Below, piece after piece: positions 55,608 to 64,000 of a stretch of DNA of 64,000 nucleotides. The notes under the pieces were generated by a model. That model made no database searches. It was not told where the DNA came from and saw only the letters and a program-made list of their open reading frames with translations. This DNA is from Aporrectodea caliginosa (lineage: Eukaryota; Annelida; Clitellata; Crassiclitellata; Lumbricidae), in the NCBI GenBank assembly GCA_020284085.1, contig JACEVL010000335.1:1254979-1318978 (forward strand), read 5' to 3'. The position numbers and the translations under genes are program-made. The number at the start of each line of letters is the position of its first letter. The first letter of the stretch is position 1.

Positions 55608-56453
55608 ATGGAGGAAGAACAGTTGTTGCGCTGCGAGGAATGTGGAGTTGAGTTCAGAGGGGGTTATGCGCTTTCGTCGCTGCGTCGACATGAACGTAGG
55701 CAGCACGGTGTTCAAACTCGAAGAGTGTATACTCCTCAAGTGAGTGCAAACGTTTTGTCTGTAGAGGCTGAAGAGGTTGTTCCCGAGAACGGCAATTTGG
55801 ACCGAGGCATTGTAGTAGATGATCCATTTCTCCCTTTTCCCGTGATTCCAGAGGCGGAAGATTTGGCGGTGGGAGGACTCGGTGACCTTGAACTCCCAGA
55901 ATTAAATTTTGGGGATGACCCGTTTGAATTGGGCTTGGAGGAAGGATTAGAACCTATGTGGGGGTTTCACTCTTCTGAGGGGTTCAGGGTAAATCTCTCT
56001 GATGAAGAACTGGAGAGAATTGTGAGAAGAAGTAAAGTTTTAGCACCCAGATCCTCTTGGTCTAAATTTATGGAGATTATGGAGAGAGAATTTCCATCGA
56101 GCCATGAGAGACTGAACAGAGCTTTATGGGCCGGTATGCGGGTTGCACGTAAACCAGTAACCGTTAAGGTTAAGCCATGGCTAAAAATGAGAGTTCCGAC
56201 GTGGGGAGCTGGTTTAAGAATGGCTCCGTTTCAGCTGCGAGCACTCGCTTCAGGGATGACTCCGTTTGGGGTAGGTGGGTTTGTACCACCCGTGAGGATG
56301 ACCCATTTTGGACCAGGTGGATTTCTGCCACCTCTGAGAATGGGTGGATTCGTGGCACCCGGAGGAGTGGCTCCTGTAGGGCTGGGTGGACTAGAAGCTG
56401 CAGTGGGAGTGGCCTCGGATGGGACCCAGGAGGATCCCATAGCCCTTGATTAA
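55608..56453 (+). CDS. extra retrotransposon ORF with a C2H2-type finger (ORF3)
   Basis: 281 residues in the position an env gene would occupy, but with no signal peptide or membrane helix. The N-terminus has one C2H2-like finger, C9-x2-C12-x15-H28-x4-H33 (LLRCEECGVEF then LRRHERRQHG); the 15-residue gap is longer than the usual 12. An acidic region (about 50-130) is followed by a helical, basic segment (DEELERIVRRSKVLAPRSSW) and a Gly/Phe/Pro C-terminus with three FGxGGFxPPxRM-type repeats. It is probably made from a spliced RNA. Its role is unknown: nucleic-acid binding, targeting or LTR regulation are possibilities. Its integrity beside an intact pol in a young copy suggests it is under selection. 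Confidence 0.8.
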   Translation: MEEEQLLRCEECGVEFRGGYALSSLRRHERRQHGVQTRRVYTPQVSANVLSVEAEEVVPENGNLDRGIVVDDPFLPFPVIPEAEDLAVGGLGDLELPELNFGDDPFELGLEEGLEPMWGFHSSEGFRVNLSDEELERIVRRSKVLAPRSSWSKFMEIMEREFPSSHERLNRALWAGMRVARKPVTVKVKPWLKMRVPTWGAGLRMAPFQLRALASGMTPFGVGGFVPPVRMTHFGPGGFLPPLRMGGFVAPGGVAPVGLGGLEAAVGVASDGTQEDPIALD

Positions 56454-56583
56454 TTTTCTTATTCCAGATTAAGGTTACACCATTTTTGTAGAATAAGGTG
56501 TTTACATAGATTAAGGCTAAGGGTGGAAAGAGTCCACAATTTGGTTCTTCCTATAAAAAGGGGACTTTTAGTTTTTTTAAGTT

Positions 56584-56592
56584 GGAGAGGGG
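56584..56592 (+). promoter_or_regulatory. polypurine tract
   Basis: GGAGAGGGG directly abuts the 3' LTR start (TGTAGCG), the expected plus-strand primer position. Confidence 0.75.
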
Positions 56593-57800
56593 TGTAGCGT
56601 TTTACCCGTCCCCGTTAGTTTTTTTTATTTTGGGCCCAAGCCACTTCCGAGCCGTCCAACCCAAGCCCTTGCTCAAGCCCTTGCTCAAGCCCTTGCTCAA
56701 GCCCTTGCTCAAGCCATTGCTCGACCCGTCAATTCAAGCCATTGCTCGACCCGTCAATTCAAGCCATTACTCGACCCGTCAAAACCAAAGCCAAGCAGTG
56801 CCGAGCCAAACAAAGCCAAGCAGTGCCGAGCCCAACAAAGCCAAGCAGTGCCGAGCCCAACAAAGCCAAGCAGTGCCGAGCCAAACAAAGCCAAGCAGTG
56901 TCGAGCCAAACAAAGCCAAGCAGTGCCGAGCCAAACAAAGCCAAGCAGTGCCGAGCCCAACAAAGCCAAGCAGTGTCGAGCCCAACAAAGCCAAGCAGTG
57001 CCGAGCCAAACAAAGCCAAGCAGTGTCGAGCCAAACAAAGCCAAGCAGAGTCGAGCCAAACAAAGCCAAGCAGTGTCGAGCCAAACAAAGCCAAGCAGAG
57101 CCGAGCCAAACAAAGCCAAGCAGAGTCGAGCCAAACAAAGCCAGGCAGTGTCGAGCCCCGCTGAGCCACTACCGGGTCATGCCGTCACGAAACCTATAAA
57201 TACTGTCGCACTTCTGAGTTGAACGGTCATATTTCTGGGTCATATTTCTGAGTTGGTCGGTCGAGTGTGAGAGATGATAATCTTCTGATATGGTGATATA
57301 TTATCATCTTCTGATACGGACACGTTGATAGTACTGAAGTCGTCTGAACGGAAGTCGTCTGAGCTGACACCGTCTGAGCTGAACTATCGGGGTATTGACA
57401 CGCGTCTGAGCTGAACTGTTAAACGTACTGTCATACGTCTGAGTTGAACGGTCATACTTCTGAGCTGAACTGTCGAACGTACTGAGCAAACCGTTTAGCT
57501 GAACTGTTGCATGTCTGCACTGAATGGACTCACTCGCTGACCTGAACATGGACGGAAGAGCGTAGAAGAACTCACCTTGAACTTGGCGAACTGAACGGCG
57601 GATCGGAAGAGTTACTCACACAGAACTTAAACTCTTGGGCGGTTGCCCCTTTCTTTTCATTTTCAAATAAAGTTGTGGTTTGGAAGATACTCTTGTATTT
57701 GTCAGTCACCTCTAGACCAGAGGTGCCGGGCCCCACGGAGCGCCGGGGGAAATTCGACTGCGGCCATAAAGATAGTCTAAAGCCCCCAAGTGACGAACGC
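56593..57800 (+). repeat. 3' LTR
   Basis: Starts TGTAGCGTTTTACC, about 1208 bp. TGTAGCG is the inverse of the CGCTACA that ends the 5' LTR. The outer end stops at GACGAACGC, without the final TACA. The U3 array (about 56785-57152) has about 15 units, fewer than in the 5' LTR. Confidence 0.92.
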
Positions 57801-58390
57801 CACTATTTCGGTGAATAAGCTTGTTTCCTTATCGCAGCTTTCGTATGGTGCTGAGAAAGTTCGACGACTTACATTTGCATTACTCGATAGAGTTCAAATG
57901 GTTTGTTACTCACTGCTCACCTCTCCGTATGGTGCTTTTGCAAGTGTTTAACAAAGTTTGATGTTGTGCCAGTTGTTTTCTGAATTATAGTTTTCTCACT
58001 ACAAAACTTGCACTTAGCAGAAGTAGCATTTCCCTTGAGAGTGAAATTATCATAACTCATAACCAAACTTAACAGCTCTAGGAATATTAGTATTTTTATT
58101 GTTAGCATTATCACCGTCCGTGGCCTCTATTTTAGCAAGACAGCCGGAAGAAATTCAGATCAAGATGCGGTCCATACAGAACTGCCAGAATATTCAATAT
58201 CCAGAACGTAAGAATTAATGACTTAAAGGAAAGACAAAGCTTACTGGTAAAGTATCCGAGTGCCTGTAGAAATGTCATTTGTGTCTAAGTACTTAGGTCT
58301 CAAGTACTTAGGTCTCCAGTACAAGTTCAAGTACTGACTGTACTCAAGTTGCACTTGAGTACAAGTACAAGTACCAATACTACACCTCTG
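57801..58390 (-). mobile_element. truncated BED-finger hAT element
   Basis: Read on the minus strand, it begins at 58390 with CAGAGGTGTAGTATTGGTAC, a hAT-type terminus, followed by repeated ACTTGTACTCAAG subterminal motifs. It contains a BED zinc-finger coding segment and is cut off at the LTR retrotransposon boundary. No matching left end or target duplication was found, so the rest was lost or separated. Confidence 0.6.
57917..58114 (-). pseudogene. BED-type zinc finger of a hAT transposase, truncated
   Basis: The minus-strand frame reads NATSAKCKFCSEKTI then TTSNFVKHLQKHHTER before a stop. The C-x2-C plus H-x4-H arrangement after a basic start is the BED finger found at the N-terminus of hAT transposases. 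Only the finger remains. Confidence 0.65.
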
Positions 58391-58399
58391 CACACAATA

Positions 58400-59540
58400 G
58401 TTCACAAAAGAAGTTAATCATCATGAAAATAATTACGTTTTTTCTCCATGATATTGCCGATTTTTAAGCAAATTTCCATATTTTCACATAGTTTAACATT
58501 TTTGCGCCGGGGGCAAGGCTTAACCTTTTTCAATTGGTCTGAAAATTGGTACAGTTGAACAAAGTGATAAATGGAATGGGAAAATCGCCTTGGAGCAATA
58601 CTTTTTGGAACTTTCGGGAAATACATTATATTTTGGAGCACCCTAATGCCCAGTTCATTATTTTCTTGGGGTTTCTGCTATAGATTTACGAAGTTTTCCT
58701 TAAGTTTCTTTCAAAAACTTGTTGTTATTTTTTTATTTTTCTAGAATTTCCAAGTGTTGCCATGGATAATAATTATTACCATTAAAATTAACTTTCTTTC
58801 ACCAATTGTGGTTTTAATGTGTTTAAAACATATTTATATATCACTTTCTGTCAAAAACTGAAATTTGAAAAAAATAGAGTTTGTGTCACGTTTTGGCCAT
58901 TATCTCGAAAGCGCGTGTTGCGACATACGCCTGGTTTTGGTCAGATGGGTCACAATTCTTAAGTAAAGTGTTTTCAACTTCATGATGTTGATGTTTTAAT
59001 GGGTTTGGTGTAGTATTACATGATGGCTTTATTCCAACATGAAGTATTTCAGACACAAAAAGTGTGATTGGGAATGTGATCCATCTGTTCGGAATGTTAC
59101 TGAATTACATGGCAAGAGATTTTGTATATGTATATAAGAATAGAAAAATGGATGTTTTAAGTTTGTCATCATGTTGTTTGTACAGGAGGCTTAGTTGCAG
59201 TTCAAATAAATTCATGTTGGAAAGTTTTCCTGTAGCAAAATGCTGTAATAACTTGTTAGGGATTTTATGTCGCTTATGTACATTAAATTTGTGCTTTACA
59301 AGGAAATAAACATTAGGATTTAACGTGTTTATTGTATAGTTTTCAATCAATCTAAGTGGAGAATAGTAAAACTTGCAAGAACCTGTTTCAAATCAATGCA
59401 TGCCCAGTAACAGCTGTAAGGGTCTATGAAAGAAGTAATTTGGGAACATCTTAAAGATTTTCTTGTGATAGAGCTCAACCTTCTGTACAGTATATTGATT
59501 CCATTGTCTGCAGGTTTTGTGTCGGGTATAGAAGAGGGAA
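58400..59540. other. AT-rich interior of the outer element, no gene recognised
   Basis: Short open frames (58414-58641 and 59105-59350 minus; 59064-59309 plus) lack recognisable motifs. It may be decayed transposase sequence of the outer hAT-like element. Confidence 0.35.
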
Positions 59541-59550
59541 GGGATGGAGG

Positions 59551-60397
59551 CATAGGCGCAACCACCCTATGGGACCCGTGGGACGCATCCCCCCCAACTT
59601 TCGGGCAGGCTGGGACGGTCCCCCAACTTTTGAAAATTTTGAGGTAAACAAGAGCCCAAAATGCACTCCATTTGGTATTAAATGCTCAAAATTGCGTCGT
59701 CCCCAGACCCCGTTGGCGGAGCTTACGACGCTCCCCCGTATCCCTATAGTCGTTAGGGGCTTCTTGCTTTCCGCAATCGCGGCTGTACGTGCACCTTCCG
59801 CACTCGCAATTTCCCCCACTCGAACGTTCTAGTAGGTCCGTCCCCTAACAATTCGCTGGACCTGGCCGATAGAATACAGAGTTATAAGGCTAAAGCTGCT
59901 AAACTCAACTGAGTCTATAAGAATTCAGTGCAGGATGTTGCTGTATAATTTCACTCTAAACCTGTAGCCTACTTATCACGCTTTAAAATTCTACTAAGGC
60001 TCGCGGTAGAAGCCTAGGAGGACATTTCAATTTTACTTCTGAGACTGCGAGTGGTATTCTTCTAAAACCTAAAATCTCAGTTTATTCATATAATAAAGTC
60101 ATATTTTTTCACATATCTAGATGGTTTAGGTACGTTTATATCGAAATCATCGGTGAAAAATTTGAGGTAAATTAGAGCCCAAAATGTACTGCATTTGGCA
60201 TGAAATGCTCAAAATTGCGTCGGCTTCTGGGGCTCCGCCCCAGACCCCGATGGGGAGCTTACGACGCTCCCCGTATACCCCCTAGTCGTTAGGGGCTTCG
60301 CGCCTTCGGCAATCGCAGCTTCGCGCCTTCGGCGCTCGCAATCCCCCTCAGACATTCTAGTAGGTCCTCCAACTTCTGGACCGTGGTTGCGCCTCTG
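59551..60397. mobile_element. hAT transposon, 847 bp, with 8-bp target duplication
   Basis: The left end is CATAGGCGCAACCAC and the right end GTGGTTGCGCCTCTG, near-perfect inverted repeats. Identical GATGGAGG copies flank it (59543-59550 and 60398-60405). Inside, a block of about 170 bp (from AGAGCCCAAAATG to TCTAGTAGGTCC) is directly repeated (59650-59835 and 60173-60366). There is no transposase ORF. Confidence 0.9.
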
Positions 60398-60439
60398 GAT
60401 GGAGGTACAGGAAGGCGAAAAGAGGGAGGGGAGAAAAGG

Positions 60440-60490
60440 AAGGGCTTAGGGCTACAGCCCCCCAAAACGGAAATCCTGGCGCCGCCACTG
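60440..60490. mobile_element. right end of a CAGTGGCGGCGCC hAT MITE
   Basis: AAATCCTGGCGCCGCCACTG matches the terminus of the MITE at 34218-34380. The left end was not found; the neighbouring hAT may have inserted into this copy. Confidence 0.55.
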
Positions 60491-60505
60491 CTAAACGACC
60501 CCACG

Positions 60506-60533
60506 AATCCTAACCTGGCCCTAACCGACCCTC
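60506..60533. repeat. CCCTAA-like repeat (right)
   Basis: CCTAACCTGGCCCTAACC then GACCCTCAAGG, clearly related to 48956-48986 and in the same orientation. Confidence 0.55.
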
Positions 60534-60764
60534 AAGGTGTCCGCCATATCAAAATTCCACGGGAAGACAACAAGTTCACGTGACAGGTTTTAGCCAATAA
60601 CGCGACGGTAGGAATATATAATACTGCGGTTCCGATAACGCCCGGGGCGTGAACGGATCCACTACGTTATAATAAACGTCTTTCAGGCTGAGCGAGTTTT
60701 TCTAATCTGATTCGCTGCCACTGTTGCAAAGTACGGTAAAAACTATTCTGTAGACCTTAGACTT

Positions 60765-60960
60765 CTCGATTGCGGCGCCACGGATCTGGAACGCTCTTCC
60801 GCCGTCTGTGCGTGCTGCACGCGGCTATATGGTTTTCTCTAAAGTTTTAAAGACGCATTTTTTTCAGCTGTTTGATGGCCACGTGTTGAGCGCTTCTGAG
60901 AGACTCTTAAGTGGCGCTTTATAAATATTTTGTTACATTACATTACATTAGAAACAATCC
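60765..60960 (+). mobile_element. L2 LINE 3' end
   Basis: FSIAAPRIWNALPPSVRAA then FSKVLKTHFFQLFDGHV is the conserved C-terminus of L2 proteins. The tail is GAGCGCTTCTGAGAG, TGGCGCTTTATAAAT and a TTACATTACATTA run. Confidence 0.8.
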
Positions 60961-61282
60961 CAAGATTGCTAGGAAAAATCCCCAGATCCCATGTCGAACC
61001 CCAAAAATCCCAAGATCTTGGGAAAAATCCCAAGCAGTGGTCGCACTGGTTCTGTGCGCAAGTTACAGGCTGTTCTAGCAGTAACTATTAATAGAGATCA
61101 CTGGTTCTAGCCTTCTAGGACGTTTTATTATCGTCCACGGTGTGATGATCTATTATCGCCCAACCTCCGCAAAACATTTTCCAAAGCCGTGAGAAGCAAG
61201 AGGCGTTGTTTAGTGTTTTACGTGTTAAGGTGTTATTTGTACATAATAAAACGGTGGCGGTGATTAATATAGTAAATAATGG

Positions 61283-62201
61283 TAGAACTGTAGATTATGG
61301 GCCTCGCTCCAAATCTTACCAAACTTCACCCGGTGATACGTTACATTATAAGCATTCGATCGCACCTATTCCCATATCTCTAGAATGATCCTGCGATTTT
61401 ATACAAATTTTTGAAATTATTAAAAACTCATTAGTAACTGTTATCGCCATGTTTATGCGTATTTCAGATCACATATCGTTCAGGAGAACGCATAAATCAA
61501 TAATTAGCGACATCTATCCAGAAATGCGGTTACTTAGTTCCATTAACGAACCTTTCGCAGGATAGCGTGAACTCCATATATCTGTGATCTATGTGGGCAC
61601 AGTTCTCGGGGTTTTAATTACAAGCATTTAAACGTACAAAGTTACGATTTCCTTCTTATCTGCATTCAGAATCAACCTCAGGTAATGGCAATTAATTAAT
61701 TTGTATTACGAATTCTCGATTGAAGAGTGTTTTATTCCTTTGTATTGAGAAATGCATAAGTAAAAGGACGTTATACATGATTGTTCCGTGTCAGAACTCC
61801 AAACGATCCCGTCTTGTATGGAGGTTAAAATTAATGAACGTGCGTTACTAAATATACAAAAATAAATACCCTCTTCAATCATATTCGAATATTCAAATAA
61901 ACTATAAATGTAGATTAAATGTATATTTCCACTCTATTGAAGCTATTCTCTCACTCTTTCCATCGATAGATGTCGCTACACAATAATTATTGATTTATGC
62001 GTTCTCCTGAACGATATGTGATCTGAAATACGCATAAACATGGCGATAACTAATGAGTTTTTAATAATTTCAAAAATTTGTATAAAATCGCAGGATCATT
62101 CTAGAGATATGGGAATAGGTGCGATTGAATGCTTATAATGTAAGGTATCACCGGGTGAAGTTTGGTAAGATTTGGAGCGAGGCCCATAATCTACAGTTCT
62201 A
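61283..62201. mobile_element. palindromic (foldback-like) MITE with 236-bp arms, 919 bp
   Basis: The left arm (61283-61518) and right arm (61965-62201) are inverted copies differing by about two substitutions and two small indels. Termini are TAGAACTGTAG and CTACAGTTCTA, so a TA target duplication with GAACTGTAG ends is likely. The 446-bp centre is AT-rich without an ORF. Confidence 0.88.
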
Positions 62202-62454
62202 TAGCCATGACAATGCAATCAAGTGTTGACGACTGACCTTATAGGGTTTTTAGTTGGATGACCTAGTTTTTTGTGAATGCAGAACCAAACTTGTTTTTAT
62301 AATCTTCAGTTATCGTCGCAACACAATCTCATTTCTGCTGGAAAAGTTTGAGGTGTTTTTCAACTAAAATGAATCGTGTCGCTGTTCGTCGACTGTCGGG
62401 AAGCCACTGCCTAACCAGCTGGGTTTGTTGCTTATAGTACATTTCCTGTAATAA

Positions 62455-62560
62455 TTCATTCATTCATTTATCAGATTTATATAGCGCCCCTTCAAGATTA
62501 TCTACTCAGGAGCGCTCCCGACGCAACCTCTGCTCAAGAGAACAGTCTTGAGGTTAGAGA
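62455..62560 (-). repeat. L2/SINE-type tail in reverse orientation
   Basis: ATTCATTCATTCATTTATC then TTTATATAGCGCCCCTTCAA and TCAGGAGCGCTCCC, the mirror image of the copies at 24640 and 45795. Confidence 0.7.
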
Positions 62561-63162
62561 AGAACGTGGCCGCCAGGGCTCTAACTGATTTTCTAAGATA
62601 ACTTAGATAAGTCAATCAACTACAAGTAGCCTAGTTACTTTACACAAGCCTACTAATTTAGTGTACTAAAAATGAAATATACATGGCGAACTCTGGTTGT
62701 GTAAAGAAAGTACTTATAATCAAGAACAAATTATTAGTAAAACACGACATAGCATTGCAATAACGGTCCAGTTATACCTGGGACTATTATTACTGAAATA
62801 CTTGAATTTTAGCAGATGTCGATATCAATATGTCATTTTCTGTAAGACGATTAAATAGATCTACTTTGACACCCTTTACTGAAATCATCGCCGATTGTTG
62901 ATTAAGGTGTGTTAGAAATGTTCACCTACCTTGCATTTCTTACTTTACCTAATATTACTTTACATTATCATTTGCTGTGTATTGTTTACTGTATGTGAGT
63001 CTTAATATAAATATTGTGTAGTAGTTAATATTTGCTAGTCATTATTAATATTTCTATAATTAATATTTGCTGCCATCTGTGCAACCTAATATTTTCACAC
63101 ATAGTAATGACAACTGGTTGGTGATGAAGGTTTAGAACAAGCAAGAGCATTATGTTTTTCAG

Positions 63163-63330
63163 AACCTTGCCAGTTGTCGGAGGTTTGTCTCACAGTCGTG
63201 GACCTCAAAGAAAGTCCGTCAGACGTTCATAGACTTCTTCCGACAACAAGATCATCGTTTTGTGCCATCGTCCTCAGTCGTCCCAAAGAAGAACGAAGGA
63301 TCATATTTTGTTAATGCTGGAATGAATCAG
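63163..63330 (+). CDS. AARS2: mitochondrial alanyl-tRNA synthetase, exon with catalytic-domain start
   Basis: AARS2 charges mitochondrial tRNA-Ala with alanine. The acceptor TATGTTTTTCAG precedes 56 codons and the donor is CAG|GTCTTGG. After a Ser/Arg-rich stretch (SCRRFVSQSWTSKK) consistent with the end of a mitochondrial presequence, it reads VRQTFIDFFRQQDHRFVPSS and ends YFVNAGMNQ, the class II motif 1 region of alanyl-tRNA synthetases. An in-frame TAG upstream of 63163 shows a further 5' exon is needed; it was not found. Confidence 0.85.
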
Positions 63331-63479
63331 GTCTTGGCCATGTTTGAATTTTTTTAGATCAGCTGTCTTATGTCATTTGTGTCATATGCTGAAATTTATG
63401 TTCTTTGTCATTTTTGTCATAGGTCATTTATTTTGTCTTGTATCATTTTTTTTGCCTGTCATATATTTTTGTTGCCTGT

Positions 63480-63590
63480 CATTTATTTTTATTGTCTGGA
63501 AACTCCTTTTTCATATCTCATGCTCGTCATACGTCTGCTTCTGAGGAGTTTCTCTAGAATTGGTGCTATATAAATTTGGCTTACAATTAC
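63480..63590 (+). repeat. L2/SINE-type 3' tail in an AARS2 intron
   Basis: TTCTGAGGAGTTTCTC, then GGTGCTATATAAATTTGG and TTACAATTAC. The preceding TGTCAT-rich sequence is low-complexity. Confidence 0.55.
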
Positions 63591-63785
63591 AATGTCACTG
63601 TTAATATCATTTTCTGTTTCTTTTCTATAATTACTCATATATAAATTTTCTAACCTGCATTGTCCAATTTCCACTTTTTTCCTAAATAGTAAATTAAGAA
63701 AGTCAGTAAATGTGGATAACATCCTGTATTGTCTACTTCCTTAACGTACAGATTTCTGAAAACTATTTCCTGCTTAACTTTTCAG

Positions 63786-63978
63786 TTTAAGCCGCTGTTG
63801 CTTGGAACTGTTGACCCGCAGAGTGAGATGGCCTCCTACCGTCGAGTTGTCAACTCGCAGAAGTGCATTCGTGTCGGTGGGAAACACAATGACCTCGAAG
63901 ACGTTGGCCGTGATACATACCATCACACGTTCTTCGAGATGCTTGGCAACTGGTCATTTGCCGACTACTTCAAGGCTC
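63786..63978 (+). CDS. AARS2: mitochondrial alanyl-tRNA synthetase, second visible exon
   Basis: The acceptor TGCTTAACTTTTCAG precedes TTT AAG CCG in phase 0. It encodes [31 protein letters not shown] and [19 protein letters not shown], diagnostic of class II motif 2 in alanyl-tRNA synthetases. GTVDPxSEMA and the RVVNSQKC form match mitochondrial AARS2 better than cytosolic AARS1. Homology fades after ADYFKA, and GT at 63979 (CTC|GTTTGT) is a plausible donor. The gene continues beyond the window. Confidence 0.88.
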
Positions 63979-64000
63979 GTTTGTCTAACTACAACAAGAT

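Larger units (their letters stand above)
48996..57800 (+). mobile_element. Ty3/gypsy LTR retrotransposon with extra zinc-finger ORF
   Basis: This is a full-length element of about 8.8 kb: 5' LTR, tRNA-Leu-type primer site, single gag-pol frame, a 522-bp spacer, a separate 281-codon ORF, polypurine tract and 3' LTR. Domain order (capsid, zinc knuckle, protease, reverse transcriptase, RNase H, integrase) is that of Ty3/gypsy (Metaviridae) elements. The two LTRs differ at about three sites over the last 645 bp, so insertion was recent. The outermost LTR ends lack the terminal bases seen at the inner ends, and the best target duplication (ACGCC at 48991-48995 and 57797-57801) overlaps LTR sequence. 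Confidence 0.93.
48546..61048. mobile_element. outer hAT-like element, 12.5 kb, hosting nested insertions
   Basis: The left end CAGTGCGACCACT (48546-48558) and right end AGTGGTCGCACTG (61036-61048) are perfect 13-bp inverted repeats. Identical GTTCTGTG copies flank them (48538-48545 and 61049-61056). Subterminal AAATCCCAAG motifs occur on both sides (48570-48640 and 60957-61035). The 12.5-kb interior is mostly later insertions: the Ty3/gypsy element, a truncated BED-finger hAT, a further hAT (59551-60397) and an L2 tail. Its own transposase was not identified; the unassigned AT-rich block at 58400-59540 may be original interior. Confidence 0.78.

Noticed and set aside
63152..63240. AARS2 start codon at the ATG near 63152
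   Set aside because: That ATG is in a different frame and meets a stop before the conserved region; the reading frame that matches the enzyme needs the splice acceptor at 63161-63162.

Overview
This is a eukaryotic, metazoan window. It has spliced genes with GT-AG introns, long intergenic stretches, very dense microsatellites, LINE/SINE relics ending in a GCGCTATATAAAT-type 3' tail, and many hAT-type DNA transposons. The gene set and repeat style suggest a marine invertebrate, probably a deuterostome such as an echinoderm; that is inference, because nothing in the window fixes the species.

Four host genes can be supported. (1) An achaete-scute-type bHLH transcription factor lies on the minus strand at 13159-14502 as one coding exon. 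(2) A MAP7/ensconsin-family microtubule-associated protein lies on the minus strand at 22106-30377, with at least seven exons whose phases mostly interlock. (3) OSTM1, the lysosomal membrane glycoprotein that partners ClC-7, lies on the minus strand at 37191-44579; six exons join in phase and only the first (signal-peptide) exon is missing. (4) The N-terminal catalytic exons of mitochondrial alanyl-tRNA synthetase (AARS2) run on the plus strand from 63163 off the right edge. The genes do not form a pathway; they are ordinary neighbours separated by repeats.

Layout: 1-13 kb is intergenic, with microsatellites, a hAT element with a perfect 8-bp target duplication (4310-5993) and LINE relics (6.2-7.3 kb, 9.65-11.5 kb). 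13-15 kb holds the bHLH gene and an upstream GTAC-rich minisatellite. 15-22 kb is LINE/SINE debris. 22-30.4 kb is the MAP7-family gene, with a 1-kb ATGTTATTTT-type satellite in an intron. 30.4-37 kb is repeats, including a Mutator-like MITE with a minisatellite core and a 163-bp hAT MITE. 37-44.6 kb is OSTM1, with L2, CR1-like, hAT and solo-LTR insertions in its introns. 44.8-46.2 kb is another hAT element.

48.5-61.05 kb is a nested transposon complex. An outer hAT-like element is bounded by the 13-bp inverted repeat CAGTGCGACCACT and a perfect 8-bp duplication, GTTCTGTG. It contains a nearly intact Ty3/gypsy LTR retrotransposon (48996-57800), a truncated BED-finger hAT, a further hAT with its own 8-bp duplication (59551-60397) and an L2 tail. 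The Ty3/gypsy element is the most notable object in the window. It has an uninterrupted gag-pol frame with all catalytic residues, a tRNA-Leu-type primer site, young LTRs with 25-bp repeats upstream of the TATA box, and an extra downstream ORF encoding a C2H2-finger protein where an env gene would sit. To the right, 61283-62201 is a palindromic element with arms of about 236 bp.
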